From assembly GCA_022822665.1 (NCBI GenBank), contig JAJEAR010000036.1, positions 22,016-86,015 on the forward strand: a stretch of 64,000 bases of DNA. The letters run 5' to 3'. Positions 17,144 to 26,496 of the stretch are shown here, in pieces. The position numbers and the translations under genes were made by a program. The stretch is from Alphaproteobacteria bacterium (lineage in GTDB: Bacteria; Pseudomonadota; Alphaproteobacteria; Thalassobaculales; Thalassobaculaceae). The notes beneath the pieces were generated by a model. That model had not been told where the DNA came from. It made no database searches and saw nothing but the letters and a program-made list of their open reading frames with translations. How positions within the stretch are numbered: position 1 is the first letter of the stretch; each line of letters opens with the position of its first letter.

Positions 17144-18556
17144 TCACGCGGACCGGGGGGACCGTTCGTCCTGCTTGATCCCGAGTGATTTCAGCTTGCG
17201 GTGCAGCGCAGAGCGCTCCATGCCCACGAAACTCGCCGTGCGGGAGATGTTGCCTCCGAAACGGTTGACCTGGGCCCGAAGGTACTCCCGCTCGAACGTC
17301 TCCCGCGCATCACGCAACGGCATGGCCATGGTCTCCACCCCGTGTTCGGCGCGCATGCACGCCGGACCGACCGCGGTTATCTCGGGCGGCAGCATCTCGG
17401 CGCTGATTCGTTCCCTCGTTGATCCCGGGGCCATGATCAGAAGCCAGTCGATCACGTTGCGCAACTGGCGCACGTTTCCGGGCCAGTCGTAGGTCTGCAG
17501 GGCCGCCATGGCATCATTCGCGATCCGGCGCGTGGGGATGCTCGACGTCACCGACGACTGCTCCAGGAAGTGTTCCACCAGCAGCGGGATGTCCTCGCGC
17601 CGCTCGCGCAGCGCCGGAACGGAAACCGGCACCACGTTGAGACGGTAGTACAGGTCCTCGCGGAACCGGCCCGCGGAGATTTCCTCGCGCAGGTCACGGT
17701 TGGTGGACGCGATGACCCGCACGTCAACGGCGACCTCGCTCTCGCCGCCGACAGGACGGAATCGCTGCTCCTGGAGCACGCGGACGATCTTGCCCTGGGT
17801 CTCCAGCGGCATGTCGGCCACCTCGTCGAGGAACAGGGTGCCATTGTGCGCGCGTTCGAACACGCCGACGCTGTGCATCTGCGGATGTTCGGCTTCCTGC
17901 CCGCCGGTCCCGAACAGTTCGGCCTCCAGCCGTTCCGGGTTCATGGTCGCGCAGTTGAGCACCACCATCGAAGCGGAGTTGCGCCCGGAGGCCGCGTGGA
18001 TCATTCCGGCGACGATTTCCTTGCCGACGCCCGGCGGACCTGTGACCAGAACCCGGCTGTTGGTCGGCGCGACCTTCTTGATGGCCGAACGCAACTGCGT
18101 GATTCCGGACGAGGTTCCGATGAGATTCTCGACCTGGCCGACCTTGCGGCGCAGCTCCTCGTTCTCCCGCTTCAGGCGAGCGGTCTCGATGGCGCGCATG
18201 GCGCGATTGACCAGCGGGACCAGCCGGTCCGACTTGAACGGTTTCTCGATGAAGTCGTATGCGCCGCGGCGAATGGCATCGATCGCCGACTCGATGGTCC
18301 CGTGCCCGCTGATCATGATGACCGGCAGCTCCGGGTGGGTCTGCTTGACGATGTCGAGGATCTGCAGTCCCCCGTCGTCCCCGCTGCCCAGCCAGATATC
18401 AAGGATGATCAGCCCGGGGGCACGGCTCCTGATCTCGTCGAGCGCCTCCGCATATCCGGATGCCTGCCTGACGTTGAACCCTTCATCCTCGAGAATACTG
18501 GCAACCATGAAGCGGATGTCCGCCTCGTCATCGACAATGAGAATGTCTGTGGCCAT
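17144..18556 (-). CDS. ntrX: Response regulator NtrX
   Basis: This 470-residue regulator has a receiver domain (acidic pocket DDEAD, phosphoacceptor in ILDIWLG), an AAA+ domain (Walker A GPPGVGKE, Walker B TLFLDEVADM) and a Fis-type helix-turn-helix (ISRTASFVGMERSALHRKLK). Between ELFG and the Walker B region, the sigma-54-contacting GAFTGA loop is absent; the sequence reads GTGGQEAEHPQMHSVG. This is usual for alphaproteobacterial NtrX and argues against classic sigma-54 activation. It pairs with NtrY, 6 bases upstream, and governs nitrogen, redox or envelope functions in this class. Confidence 0.97.
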   Translation of the reverse strand: MATDILIVDDEADIRFMVASILEDEGFNVRQASGYAEALDEIRSRAPGLIILDIWLGSGDDGGLQILDIVKQTHPELPVIMISGHGTIESAIDAIRRGAYDFIEKPFKSDRLVPLVNRAMRAIETARLKRENEELRRKVGQVENLIGTSSGITQLRSAIKKVAPTNSRVLVTGPPGVGKEIVAGMIHAASGRNSASMVVLNCATMNPERLEAELFGTGGQEAEHPQMHSVGVFERAHNGTLFLDEVADMPLETQGKIVRVLQEQRFRPVGGESEVAVDVRVIASTNRDLREEISAGRFREDLYYRLNVVPVSVPALRERREDIPLLVEHFLEQSSVTSSIPTRRIANDAMAALQTYDWPGNVRQLRNVIDWLLIMAPGSTRERISAEMLPPEITAVGPACMRAEHGVETMAMPLRDARETFEREYLRAQVNRFGGNISRTASFVGMERSALHRKLKSLGIKQDERSPRSA

Positions 18557-18562
18557 CTGGAT

Positions 18563-20827
18563 CTACCCGTCAGATTGCGCCCCATGTTCCCGCGTCGGGT
18601 CGGACCTGTCCACCCGCACGGGGAACTCGAGTGACACGACGGCGCCTCCACCCGGCCGGTCGGTCATCCGGATGGAACCATCATGATCTTCCATGATCTG
18701 CCGCACAATGGCGAGTCCCAGGCCGGTTCCCTGCTTCCTGGTTGTCACGTAGGGCTCGGTCAGCCGATGCCGTTCTCCCTCCGGCAGGCCACGCCCGTTG
18801 TCGGACACGCTGACCACCACCTTGCCTGTTTCAATGCCGGCGCTGACCTCGATCCGGCCCCGTTCCGGGCACGGCTCCTGCCTGCCCTCGATGGAATCGG
18901 CGGCGTTCTGCAACAGGTTGGTGACCGCCTGCCGCATCTGGCGGTCGTCGCAGCGCACCTGCAACGGCCCGTCCGGCAGCGACACCTCGTAGTCGATCCC
19001 GGTATTCGCCGTCTGATGGAGTTCGGTCTGCCGATCGAGCAGGTCGGCAAGATCCACATCGTCCATCACCGCCTCGGGCATCCGGGCAAAGGCGGAGAAT
19101 TCCCTGAGCAGGCTCGAGATGTCGGCAACCTGTCGCTGGATCATGTCGACCAGGTGCTCGAAGCCGGTCCGCTCGCGCGGGGCGACCGCGTCGGCAAACT
19201 TGTTCCTCAGCCGGTCCGCCGCCAGCTGGATCGGAGTGAGCGGATTGGCGATCTCGTGGGCAACGCGGCGCGCGACATCGGCCCAGGCCGCCTGGCGCTG
19301 GGCCGTCTGCAGATCGGTGATGTCATCGAAGGTCACCACGAACCCCGAGATTTCCCCTTCCGAGCGCTCGGCGACTATTCTCGCGAGCAGGACCCGGTAC
19401 CGGTCATCCCTCGCGTGCTGTACCTGGCCCTCCGCGCGCAGCGAGGGCGCCCTGCGGGCGGCGGCGAGAAGGTACGCCATTTCGGGCAGCAGGTCCGTGA
19501 ACCGGCGGGCGACCAATTCGGCCAGTTCCATGTCGAGAAGTTCCGCCGCCGCCCGGTTCGGCAGTTCGATCCTGCCGTCGGCATCGAGCCTGATCACTCC
19601 CGAAGAAACACCACCGAGCACGGCCTCGGTGAAGCGCCGGCGGGTTTCCTGGTCGCGATGCGCCTCGACCAGGTCGTCCCTCTGGGCCCGGAGCTGTCGC
19701 GTCATGGTATTGAACGACTGGCTCAGCGTGCTGAACGCGCTGACCTGAAACTCCGGTACCTCCGCGTCGAGGTCGCCGGAGCTGACCCGGGCCGAGGCCT
19801 CGATCAGGTCCCCGACCGGCCGGGCGAACCAGCCGGCGAAGTAGAGCCCGACCCAGACCGCGGCGAACAGCATCAGCAGTGCACCGACCGCAAAGATCAT
19901 CGCAAACGTGACCCGGATGACGAACAGCCGGTCCTCGATCTGCTGGAACTCGTCGGAAGCCTCGACCGTCTGGTCGACGGCACCGAGGATGTCGGGATTC
20001 AGGTACCGGCTCGCATACACGAAGACATCGGGAAAGTCCTCCAGCCGCACGACGGCGCGCACCCGGTCCACATCGCCTTCCAGGATGACCGCACGGCCTT
20101 CCCTCGCCTGATCGATCGCGTGGCGGGGGATCGGGTAACTCTCGAACCCGAGCCCTATTCCGGTCCGGAACAGCACCCGGTTGGTTCCGTCGAAAACCAC
20201 GATCTCGGAGACGTTGCGGAGTTGGGCCTGGTCCTCGAGGACACGGGCAAACGTCTTGTTGTCGGTTCGCTGCGAGCGCGCCAGGCGGTTGAGGTCGACG
20301 GCGATCGCCAGGGTGTCGCCGATCACGTGACGCTTGTGTTCCTCCAGATAGGCCTCGGCGACGGTGCGCGACGAGGTGACCGCGGTCGAGATCCGTTCGC
20401 TGAACCACGACCTCATCGCAAACTCGAACACCACCAGCGCGAAAATGGCGACCACGATGGTCGGGGTGACAGCCACCAGGCTGAACATGACCACGAGACG
20501 CACCTGCAGGCCCGACCCGGCCTGCCGCTGGCGTCGGCGCAGCCACAGCCCGACCAGCTGCTGGCCGATCAGGGCCGAGAGCAGCAGCAGGATCGACAGG
20601 TCGAGATACAGGAAGCCGAGGACGACCCCGGGATCGGCTCCCTCCAGCCCGGCGTCGGCAAAGGTCAGATAGGTGCCGATCCCGGCGGCAATGGCGAGGC
20701 AGGTCAGCCCGAAGGTCAGGGTCCGGATCAGCAGCGGCCGGTTGAAGAACTCGACCAGGCGCACCAGGGGACCCGCCGAAGGGCGTTCGGCACTCGCGTC
20801 GGTTCCCGCAACACTCGACTGGGTCAT
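18563..20827 (-). CDS. ntrY: Membrane sensor histidine kinase NtrY
   Basis: This kinase of about 754 residues has three N-terminal membrane helices, a periplasmic sensor segment, a fourth helix (about VGALLMLFAAVWVGLYFAGW), a HAMP linker, a PAS domain, the dimerisation/phosphoacceptor helix ARRVAHEIANPLTPIQL and an HATPase_c domain (NLLQNAADS, SDNGRGLP, GTGLGLAIV). The common HEIKNP motif reads HEIANP here. The ATG at 20827 (MTQSSVAG) with CGGAG upstream is preferred to the frame start at 20893. It phosphorylates NtrX, encoded just downstream. Confidence 0.95.
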   Translation of the reverse strand: MTQSSVAGTDASAERPSAGPLVRLVEFFNRPLLIRTLTFGLTCLAIAAGIGTYLTFADAGLEGADPGVVLGFLYLDLSILLLLSALIGQQLVGLWLRRRQRQAGSGLQVRLVVMFSLVAVTPTIVVAIFALVVFEFAMRSWFSERISTAVTSSRTVAEAYLEEHKRHVIGDTLAIAVDLNRLARSQRTDNKTFARVLEDQAQLRNVSEIVVFDGTNRVLFRTGIGLGFESYPIPRHAIDQAREGRAVILEGDVDRVRAVVRLEDFPDVFVYASRYLNPDILGAVDQTVEASDEFQQIEDRLFVIRVTFAMIFAVGALLMLFAAVWVGLYFAGWFARPVGDLIEASARVSSGDLDAEVPEFQVSAFSTLSQSFNTMTRQLRAQRDDLVEAHRDQETRRRFTEAVLGGVSSGVIRLDADGRIELPNRAAAELLDMELAELVARRFTDLLPEMAYLLAAARRAPSLRAEGQVQHARDDRYRVLLARIVAERSEGEISGFVVTFDDITDLQTAQRQAAWADVARRVAHEIANPLTPIQLAADRLRNKFADAVAPRERTGFEHLVDMIQRQVADISSLLREFSAFARMPEAVMDDVDLADLLDRQTELHQTANTGIDYEVSLPDGPLQVRCDDRQMRQAVTNLLQNAADSIEGRQEPCPERGRIEVSAGIETGKVVVSVSDNGRGLPEGERHRLTEPYVTTRKQGTGLGLAIVRQIMEDHDGSIRMTDRPGGGAVVSLEFPVRVDRSDPTREHGAQSDG

Positions 20828-21672
20828 GACAACTCCGGAGCGGAGCGCGGTCGACCGGTGCCTGCCGGCGCGCACGGGCATGCTCCGGCTCACGCGGCAC
20901 GGTACGCGGCGAGCATACCATGTTCGCGAGCGTCACGACGTCGCGTGCACGCTGTCCGCACCAGTGCCGAGACGACGACGCCATGGTCCCGGGCCTGCAA
21001 CGGCCAGGCGCGACCGATCACCGGGGGCCCGTGCGCGGTCATGCCGGGCGGCAGGCCCGGAGAATGCCTCGCAGCGACCCGGGGTCCTGCCACCCTCGCG
21101 CAATCGAGATCCTGTGGCGTGAGGCAGTGCCGCATCGCGATGCCGGCATGGGGCTCGCGGGCGGTCCGTGCCCGGTACCTGTCGCGCCGACAGCCGCAGC
21201 AGGCCGATCGACAGCGGGTCGTGTCGGCAGACCATGCGGGCTCCTTGGCGGATGCGAACCGACATCGGGCGCAATTCCGTGCACGCCTCGTCAGGACCGG
21301 CGCAGGAACGGGCGAATCGGGACCCGTCCGACGGTCGGAGTACACTGCCGGTCTGGACAACCGCATCCGCCATCGAGACCGGTCCTGTCCATGCGCGATC
21401 CTCGGCGATCGGCCCGGATTCGTACGACCGTAACCGGTACTGTCGGGAGCAAGCTGCCGCAGACCCCCGGCTGCGATCGGACCGACCGTGCGGTGCCGGT
21501 GACCGGGACCGTTCGCACACACGCAGGGAGTGTGAGGAGAGTGGACGCGGCGCTGAACAGATGCGGAAATGGTCGGCAAGAAAGCCCACGCCGACAATGC
21601 CGACGAAGAAAACCGCCATCCGGACCAGGATGTCGGTGTCCTCGCCCTGGCGGTGCGGATCTGCCATGGGAC
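20828..21672. other. Gene-free stretch upstream of ntrY
   Basis: About 845 bases lie between ntrY and the degraded ATPase gene. ntrC would normally end here. The ORFs present on both strands have translations rich in Arg, Ser and Pro with no domain, and I take them as chance frames. This is one edge of the insertion that separates ntrY from ntrC. Confidence 0.45.
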
Positions 21673-23304
21673 TTACGGCTCGAACGAACCCGGCGGGCCG
21701 GCCGGCTTCGCTTCGGAAGCGGAACCCGGACCCGGACCCGGATCAAGGCCGTACTGTTCGGCCATGTCCCGAAAGTCCAGACGCAGAAACCGGCCGGCAG
21801 CGGTATCCGCCTCTGCTCGGATGTGAAGGCCGGCGAGACGATCATGGGGAGAGGCGTCGCGTCGTGCATCACGGTCTCCTGACGGGCAGCGCCGAGTGCT
21901 GCGCGGAAATCGGCGATCCGCCGGGCCAGGTCGTCCGGATCGTGCCTGTCGGCATTGCGCGTGCATTCCCCGAGAACAAGCCAGGCGTCGCCGTTCTGGC
22001 GCACCAGGCCCACGAGATCGATCTCCCTGCTCCCCCGGCTGCGGGGACCCGACACCGGTTTCGGACCAGACCCCGCATGGCAGGGAACTGACCCAGCCCG
22101 ATGCCAGGCGCTCGAGCATTGGCCCCTCCAGGTTCTTCAGCCAGGTGAGCTCCATCTCCGGATCCCTTCTGGTAGTCGCCGCGCTGCGCCCGGAGGTGAA
22201 GAGATCGGGAAACACGTTGAGCTGGAACAGGCTGTTGTTGTCAGTGATCCGCCAGGCGCCCCTGCCGGGCGAGGCGGCGAGCATGGGCCCGTCCCACCGG
22301 ACGAGTTCGAGATGTGTCTCGAGGATGCGCAGCGCGCGGTCCGCCGCGTCACGGGACGCAAGGCCGGCGCCGGACGCGATCTCCCTGGTGCCCGCGCCTC
22401 TGGCGGACTGGTGCGACATCCAGATCAGCGCGGCACGCGCGTCCTCGGAAAGTTCGACGGCGGCCCGGCTGTCGACCCGTTCTTTGGGATCCTCCAGCGT
22501 CTCGCGCTCGATCTGCAGGAACGCCCGCCGCCAGTCGTCGTCGTCCGCGATCGCCGCCGGATCGAGAAGCGCCGTATACTGCGGATCCTCGATGAGCCGC
22601 TCCCTGTTGCGCGGCAGTCCGTCCCAGGCGGTCCACAGGCTGAGAAAGCGGCCGGGCCGGGCGAGCAGACCGTGTTCGGCGGCCATTTCCAGGGTGGTCG
22701 AGACCGGCCATTGCCGGATCCGCGCCAGGGCCGGGGCTCTCTGATGGAGCGGAGCGTCGCTGCGCAGCATGCGCAGCAGGTGCTGCTGGTGCGAGCCGGT
22801 CAGGACCAGCGTGCCCGGCGGGCTCCTCCTGCCGAAGCTCGGCAGGCTGGTGAAGTGATCGATCATCGGCTTGAGCGGGCTCTCGATGCCCGCGGAACGG
22901 GCATTGTGGAACTCGTCGAGGACGACAACGGCGCCCTTCCCGATCAGGTGCGAGAGGATGTCGGTAAAGCGCCCCTGGGGATTCGCGGTCGCCCACCGCC
23001 CGTCGGTATCCTCCGGCCTGTCCGCCATGAGGGACCCGAGCCCGGACTGCGTGATCGCCCGTTCCAGGGTCCGGAGGCAATCGTCACGGCGCCCGGTGTC
23101 GGGAAGTTCCACCGTGAGCACGGGCACCGCGTCCGGCTTCTCCTCCATCGCCTGCGCCAGGAGCCGCTTCTTGCCGATGCCGCGCCGCCCGAGCAGCGTG
23201 TACGCCGCCCATCGCCGCCCCTGCGGTCCCGGGTCACCGAGATGAAGGAGGGTGCGCACCTGCTCCAGCTCGCGCTCCCGCCCGTAGAAACGCCACCCGG
23301 CCAC
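21673..23304 (-). pseudogene. Archaeal-type AAA ATPase with nuclease-like C-terminus, doubly frameshifted
   Basis: The 543-codon frame opens RFYGRERELEQVRTLL, as in the archaeal-ATPase/DUF234 group. It keeps Walker B (VVVLDEFHNA) and a TGS sensor, but Walker A reads GRRGIGKK, with Lys where Ser/Thr should bind Mg2+. Between about 21790 and 22031 the conserved C-terminal nuclease-like segment (REIDLVGL, then LGECTRNADR) lies in another frame; the main frame there is low-complexity. One extra G in the G5 run (22032-22036, minus-strand sense) and one missing T at 21787-21789 would restore a continuous protein ending LRLDFRDMAEQYGLDP. The expected ExK Lys is also Thr (ECT). The start is a GTG without a ribosome site. 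It looks decayed, unless both indels are sequencing errors. Confidence 0.65.
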
Positions 23305-24194
23305 GGGAATTCAGGGGCCGGGCCGGACCGAGCCGATCCGGCCGCCCTCCCCCGCCAGCAGCCCGGCCGTGTGGTCGGGCGCACGGGCCAGGGAAACCCG
23401 GTCAGAGGGGCCCGCGTGCCCCGTGTTGACCAGCGCGATCATCAGGATCCCCTCGACAAGCCGCGGCTCGGCGAGCCGGCTCTCCGGCGATACTCAGTCG
23501 CATCGCCGGTCGCGCAGGACGCGCAGAAGGAGACCGGCATCCGACACCGTCTCCCGAAGGTGACCACCGGTGTGGTTCATGGGCTGTGTTCCGCCCCTCG
23601 AGGCGTCCCGTGGCTTACAGCGACGGAGTCGTGTCCTGATCCGCCGCAGGCGCACTGTGACCCGGCTCCGTGCACTCGTCCAGACGATCCCGGCGCAGAC
23701 CGGCCCAACTCACCGGCAGTTCGTCGACAGCTCCGGGCAACTCCAGGCAGTCGGGCGACGGCTCCATCTGCAACTCGGCGCCGAGGCGTATCGCCATGTC
23801 CTTCGCATCGGCCCGGATCGTGTTCACCCGGCGCGGCCGCTCTCCGGCCGCCGCCTGGGCCACAACCACCTGATCGCGGAGATCTGGCCACGCGTCCACG
23901 TCTGCCAGCACCTGCGGGCCCCGTCGGACACACCGGGCACGAGCCGCCAGGTCGCCGGGCGCCCGTCGTCAAAAGGAGCATCCTCCACACCGGCGGCGCG
24001 CCCGGTTTCGCCACGGCCTCGGGGCCGGCGGCCCCGAGCCGTGAACGGGGACCAGGAACGGCGGAGGACGGCCTCGCAGGAGCATCGGAGCGGCCGGCGG
24101 ACCGTCGCCGGGAGCCGGGACCGGATAACGGCGCGCGGGGCCGGATTGCACAGTACCCTCCCGAAGGGTGACCGAGCTCCACACCAAGAGCCGA
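23305..24194. other. Mostly gene-free stretch around the small ORF
   Basis: Apart from the small ORF at 23615-23911, I see no supported gene. A fragment of another minus-strand frame near 23930-23990 (PFDDGRPATWRLVPG) looks coding-like and could be the broken upstream part of the same gene. With the frameshifted ATPase beside it, the area looks like decaying accessory DNA. Confidence 0.3.
23615..23911 (-). CDS. Small ORF of unknown function with coding-like composition
   Basis: This 98-codon GTG-started frame (VLADVDAWPDLRDQVVVAQ at its N-terminus, acidic C-terminus) uses mostly G or C at third positions and has a balanced composition, unlike the Arg/Pro-rich chance frames around it. The frame stays open about 60 bases upstream of the GTG. 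It lies 310 bases upstream of the ATPase gene on the same strand. I recognise no family. It may be a gene fragment. Confidence 0.35.
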   Translation of the reverse strand: MLADVDAWPDLRDQVVVAQAAAGERPRRVNTIRADAKDMAIRLGAELQMEPSPDCLELPGAVDELPVSWAGLRRDRLDECTEPGHSAPAADQDTTPSL

Positions 24195-25238
24195 TCAGGG
24201 CGGCAGCGTCACGGGGTTCCCCAGATCGGCGGAGCGCAACAACGCTTCGATCACCATCAGGGACCGGATGCCCTCCTGCCCGGATACCAGCGGTTCCGCC
24301 TCCCCCCGGATGACCGCGGCGAAATGCTCGATCTGGGCGATCAGGGGATCGGTGCTCGGCGTCGGAAAGCTTGTCGCCGCAATGGGCGTCATCCAGTGGC
24401 CGTTCGAGGGGTGGTGCCACAGCAAGTTCTGCGGAAGCGAGAGCCCGCCTTCGGTCCCGGAGATGTGGTAGCAGCTTTCCCTGGTCTGCGGATAGGCAGG
24501 GTTCTCGCCCGATGTGAGCTCCCAGCTCCACGGAGAGGCAGCGGTATCAGACAGGCCGAGGGTGCCGAGGGCCCCGGAAGAAAACCGCAGCGTGGCCACA
24601 AGACTGTCTTCGACGGCGAACCCGCGCGTTCGATTGGTGGCGACGGCATAGACCTCCGATACCTCTCCGCAGAGATATCGCAACAGGTCCACGTCGTGGA
24701 TTGCGTTGACGAGCGTCGGGCCGGCCCCGGGCTGACGGCGCCAGTCCGGTTCGAAATAGGAATCCGGCTTCAGGAGCCAGCACTGGGACTGGACCATCAC
24801 GATCGAGCCGATCTGCCCGGTCTCGATCAGTTCCCGTGCCTTTCTGACCAGTGGATTGTGTCGACGGTGGTGGCCAACGAGCACGGGCACCGATGCCGAC
24901 CGGGCGGCGGCGACAAGTGTTTCGGCCGATCGGGACGTCGATGCGATCGGTTTCTCGACCAGCATCGGGCACCCTGCCCGCACGCACGCGAGACCGTTCT
25001 CCACATGGCTCTGGTTGGGGGTCGCGATGATGACCCCGTCGGGACGCTCGGCGGAGAACATCTCGGCAAGGCTCGGATACCACGGCTTGCCAACGCTGTC
25101 GGCGATATGCCGGACATCATCAAGCGGATCGACAATCGGGCCGAGCGCGATGCCGGCAGGACACTGCTGGAATGCCGACAGGTGTCGGCGGCCGATTACC
25201 CCCACCCCTGCGAGGGCGATGGTCACGGTGCGGGCCAT
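24195..25238 (-). CDS. Gfo/Idh/MocA-family NAD(P)-dependent oxidoreductase
   Basis: This 347-residue enzyme has an N-terminal Rossmann fold (IALAGVGVIGRRHLSAF), the catalytic-region motif EKPIAS, VLVGHHRRHNPLV, and a conserved NAIHDVDLLRYL helix with the typical His/Asp. The C-terminal alpha/beta domain follows family lines. Members oxidise or reduce sugars, inositols and related polyols. The ATG follows GGGAG. It is divergent from the catabolic operon that ends with a TIM-barrel sugar-isomerase-like gene, so the two may share substrates; this is inferred from position only. Confidence 0.9.
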   Translation of the reverse strand: MARTVTIALAGVGVIGRRHLSAFQQCPAGIALGPIVDPLDDVRHIADSVGKPWYPSLAEMFSAERPDGVIIATPNQSHVENGLACVRAGCPMLVEKPIASTSRSAETLVAAARSASVPVLVGHHRRHNPLVRKARELIETGQIGSIVMVQSQCWLLKPDSYFEPDWRRQPGAGPTLVNAIHDVDLLRYLCGEVSEVYAVATNRTRGFAVEDSLVATLRFSSGALGTLGLSDTAASPWSWELTSGENPAYPQTRESCYHISGTEGGLSLPQNLLWHHPSNGHWMTPIAATSFPTPSTDPLIAQIEHFAAVIRGEAEPLVSGQEGIRSLMVIEALLRSADLGNPVTLPP

Positions 25239-25686
25239 GTGCAGCTCCCGTCAGGGCAAGGGGGCGCGTCCCGGCACGACGGTGCCGGCGCCTGCGGTTC
25301 CAGGGTGCGTGCACGTGCCCGCAGGTCGGTCCGGCTCGGCAATCTTGTCGGACATGACTGTTCTGTCGATTCGCCATGGAGCGGGAGACACGGACACGGT
25401 TTGCGAACGCATCACCGGCCGGGTGGAGACAGGACCGTGCAGGCATGCATCGCGCTCCGGCCAGCCTGATACCCGGCAGTCTTCCTGCACGATTGTCTCG
25501 CGTGCGGCAAGGGGTCGGTCCACACAGGACGTGCGCCGGATCCGTGCGACCGCGGCCCCCTTCCATTCCACGGGACCGGCCGCAGCGACGCGGGTCACCG
25601 AGCGCCCTGCCCGTCCTGTGGTAGGCTTGCACACACGGCTCGTGACGCGGGGCGGAACGCTCGGAAACCCGCGGAAAGGAGTTCTC
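25239..25686. other. Divergent promoter region of the catabolic operon
   Basis: This stretch of about 450 bases separates the leftward oxidoreductase from the rightward operon. A long plus-strand frame runs through it into the hydratase gene, but its translation is Arg/Ser-rich and unlike a protein. I could not place promoters or an operator with confidence. Confidence 0.4.
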
Positions 25687-26496
25687 GTGGAATCGCTGAC
25701 CGCGGACCGACGCCGGATCCTGGACAGCCTGGGCGGACGACTGGCCGCGGCATGGCGCGAGCGCCGGCAGGTGTCGTTGACCGGGTCGAGCGAACTGCCG
25801 CGGAACCGCCAGGAGGCCTGCCATGTGCAGGACAGCATGGCCACGGCGCTGGACGAGCCGCTGTCCGGCTGGAAAGTCGGCGCAACCAGCCGGAAGATGC
25901 GCGAGATTGACGGTCACAGCGACGTGATCCCCGGACGCATCTTCGAGTGCGTGACCTGGACCGGACCGGACGTCGAGCTCGAGGCCGGGAGATTTCCGCG
26001 AGCACGGGTCGAGACCGAATTCGCGTTCCGCCTGACCCGTGATTTTCCGATTCGGGCCACCCCGTGGACGGCCAGCGAGTTTGCGCACAGTGTCGAGTTT
26101 CATCTCGGGATCGAGATTATCGGCACCCGTTTCAGCCTGCCGGACGGGTCCCCGGAGGCCCGATCGCTGATGACGGTCGCCGACAACGGCGGCGGCATCG
26201 GGTTCGTGTTCCACGGTCCGGTCTCCGGCTGGGAGGATGTCGACCTCCAGAACCACATCATCCGGCTGCAGGTGGATGGCGGCGAGGCGGCGGCGAACTT
26301 CCTGGGCGACATGCGGTGCGTCCCGCTCGAGGCCGTGGCCGACCTCGCCAATCACCTTGCCGGGCGCGGGATCGCGCTCTCGTCCGGCCACTACGTGTCG
26401 ACCGGTGCGGCGACCGTGCCCCTGCCGGTCGGCCCGGGAAGCCGGGTGTACGCCGACTTCGGATCGCTCGGCTCCGTCCGTTTGGGATTCGTGTAG
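25687..26496 (+). CDS. 2-keto-4-pentenoate hydratase-like protein (MhpD family)
   Basis: This 269-residue member of the fumarylacetoacetase fold resembles 2-oxopent-4-enoate hydratases and 4-oxalocrotonate decarboxylases. Features are LSGWKVGATS near the N-terminus, an acidic metal pair in ARVETEFAFRLTRDFP, and VADNGGGIGFVFHGP. The GTG at 25687 follows a clear AAAGGAG; the much longer open frame upstream is not coding-like. It adds water to, or decarboxylates, a 2-keto acid during ring-cleavage or branched-acid catabolism. The next gene starts directly after its stop. Confidence 0.85.
   Translation: MESLTADRRRILDSLGGRLAAAWRERRQVSLTGSSELPRNRQEACHVQDSMATALDEPLSGWKVGATSRKMREIDGHSDVIPGRIFECVTWTGPDVELEAGRFPRARVETEFAFRLTRDFPIRATPWTASEFAHSVEFHLGIEIIGTRFSLPDGSPEARSLMTVADNGGGIGFVFHGPVSGWEDVDLQNHIIRLQVDGGEAAANFLGDMRCVPLEAVADLANHLAGRGIALSSGHYVSTGAATVPLPVGPGSRVYADFGSLGSVRLGFV

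Noticed and set aside
18683..21433. Very long plus-strand open frame (over 900 codons) opposite ntrY
   Set aside because: Its translation is Gln/His/Arg/Asp-rich and has no domain. It mirrors the codon bias of ntrY on the other strand, where all kinase motifs are present.
24856..25686. Upstream part of the long frame that runs into the hydratase gene
   Set aside because: It overlaps the opposite-strand oxidoreductase. The true hydratase start at 25687 has AAAGGAG and matches the family N-terminus.
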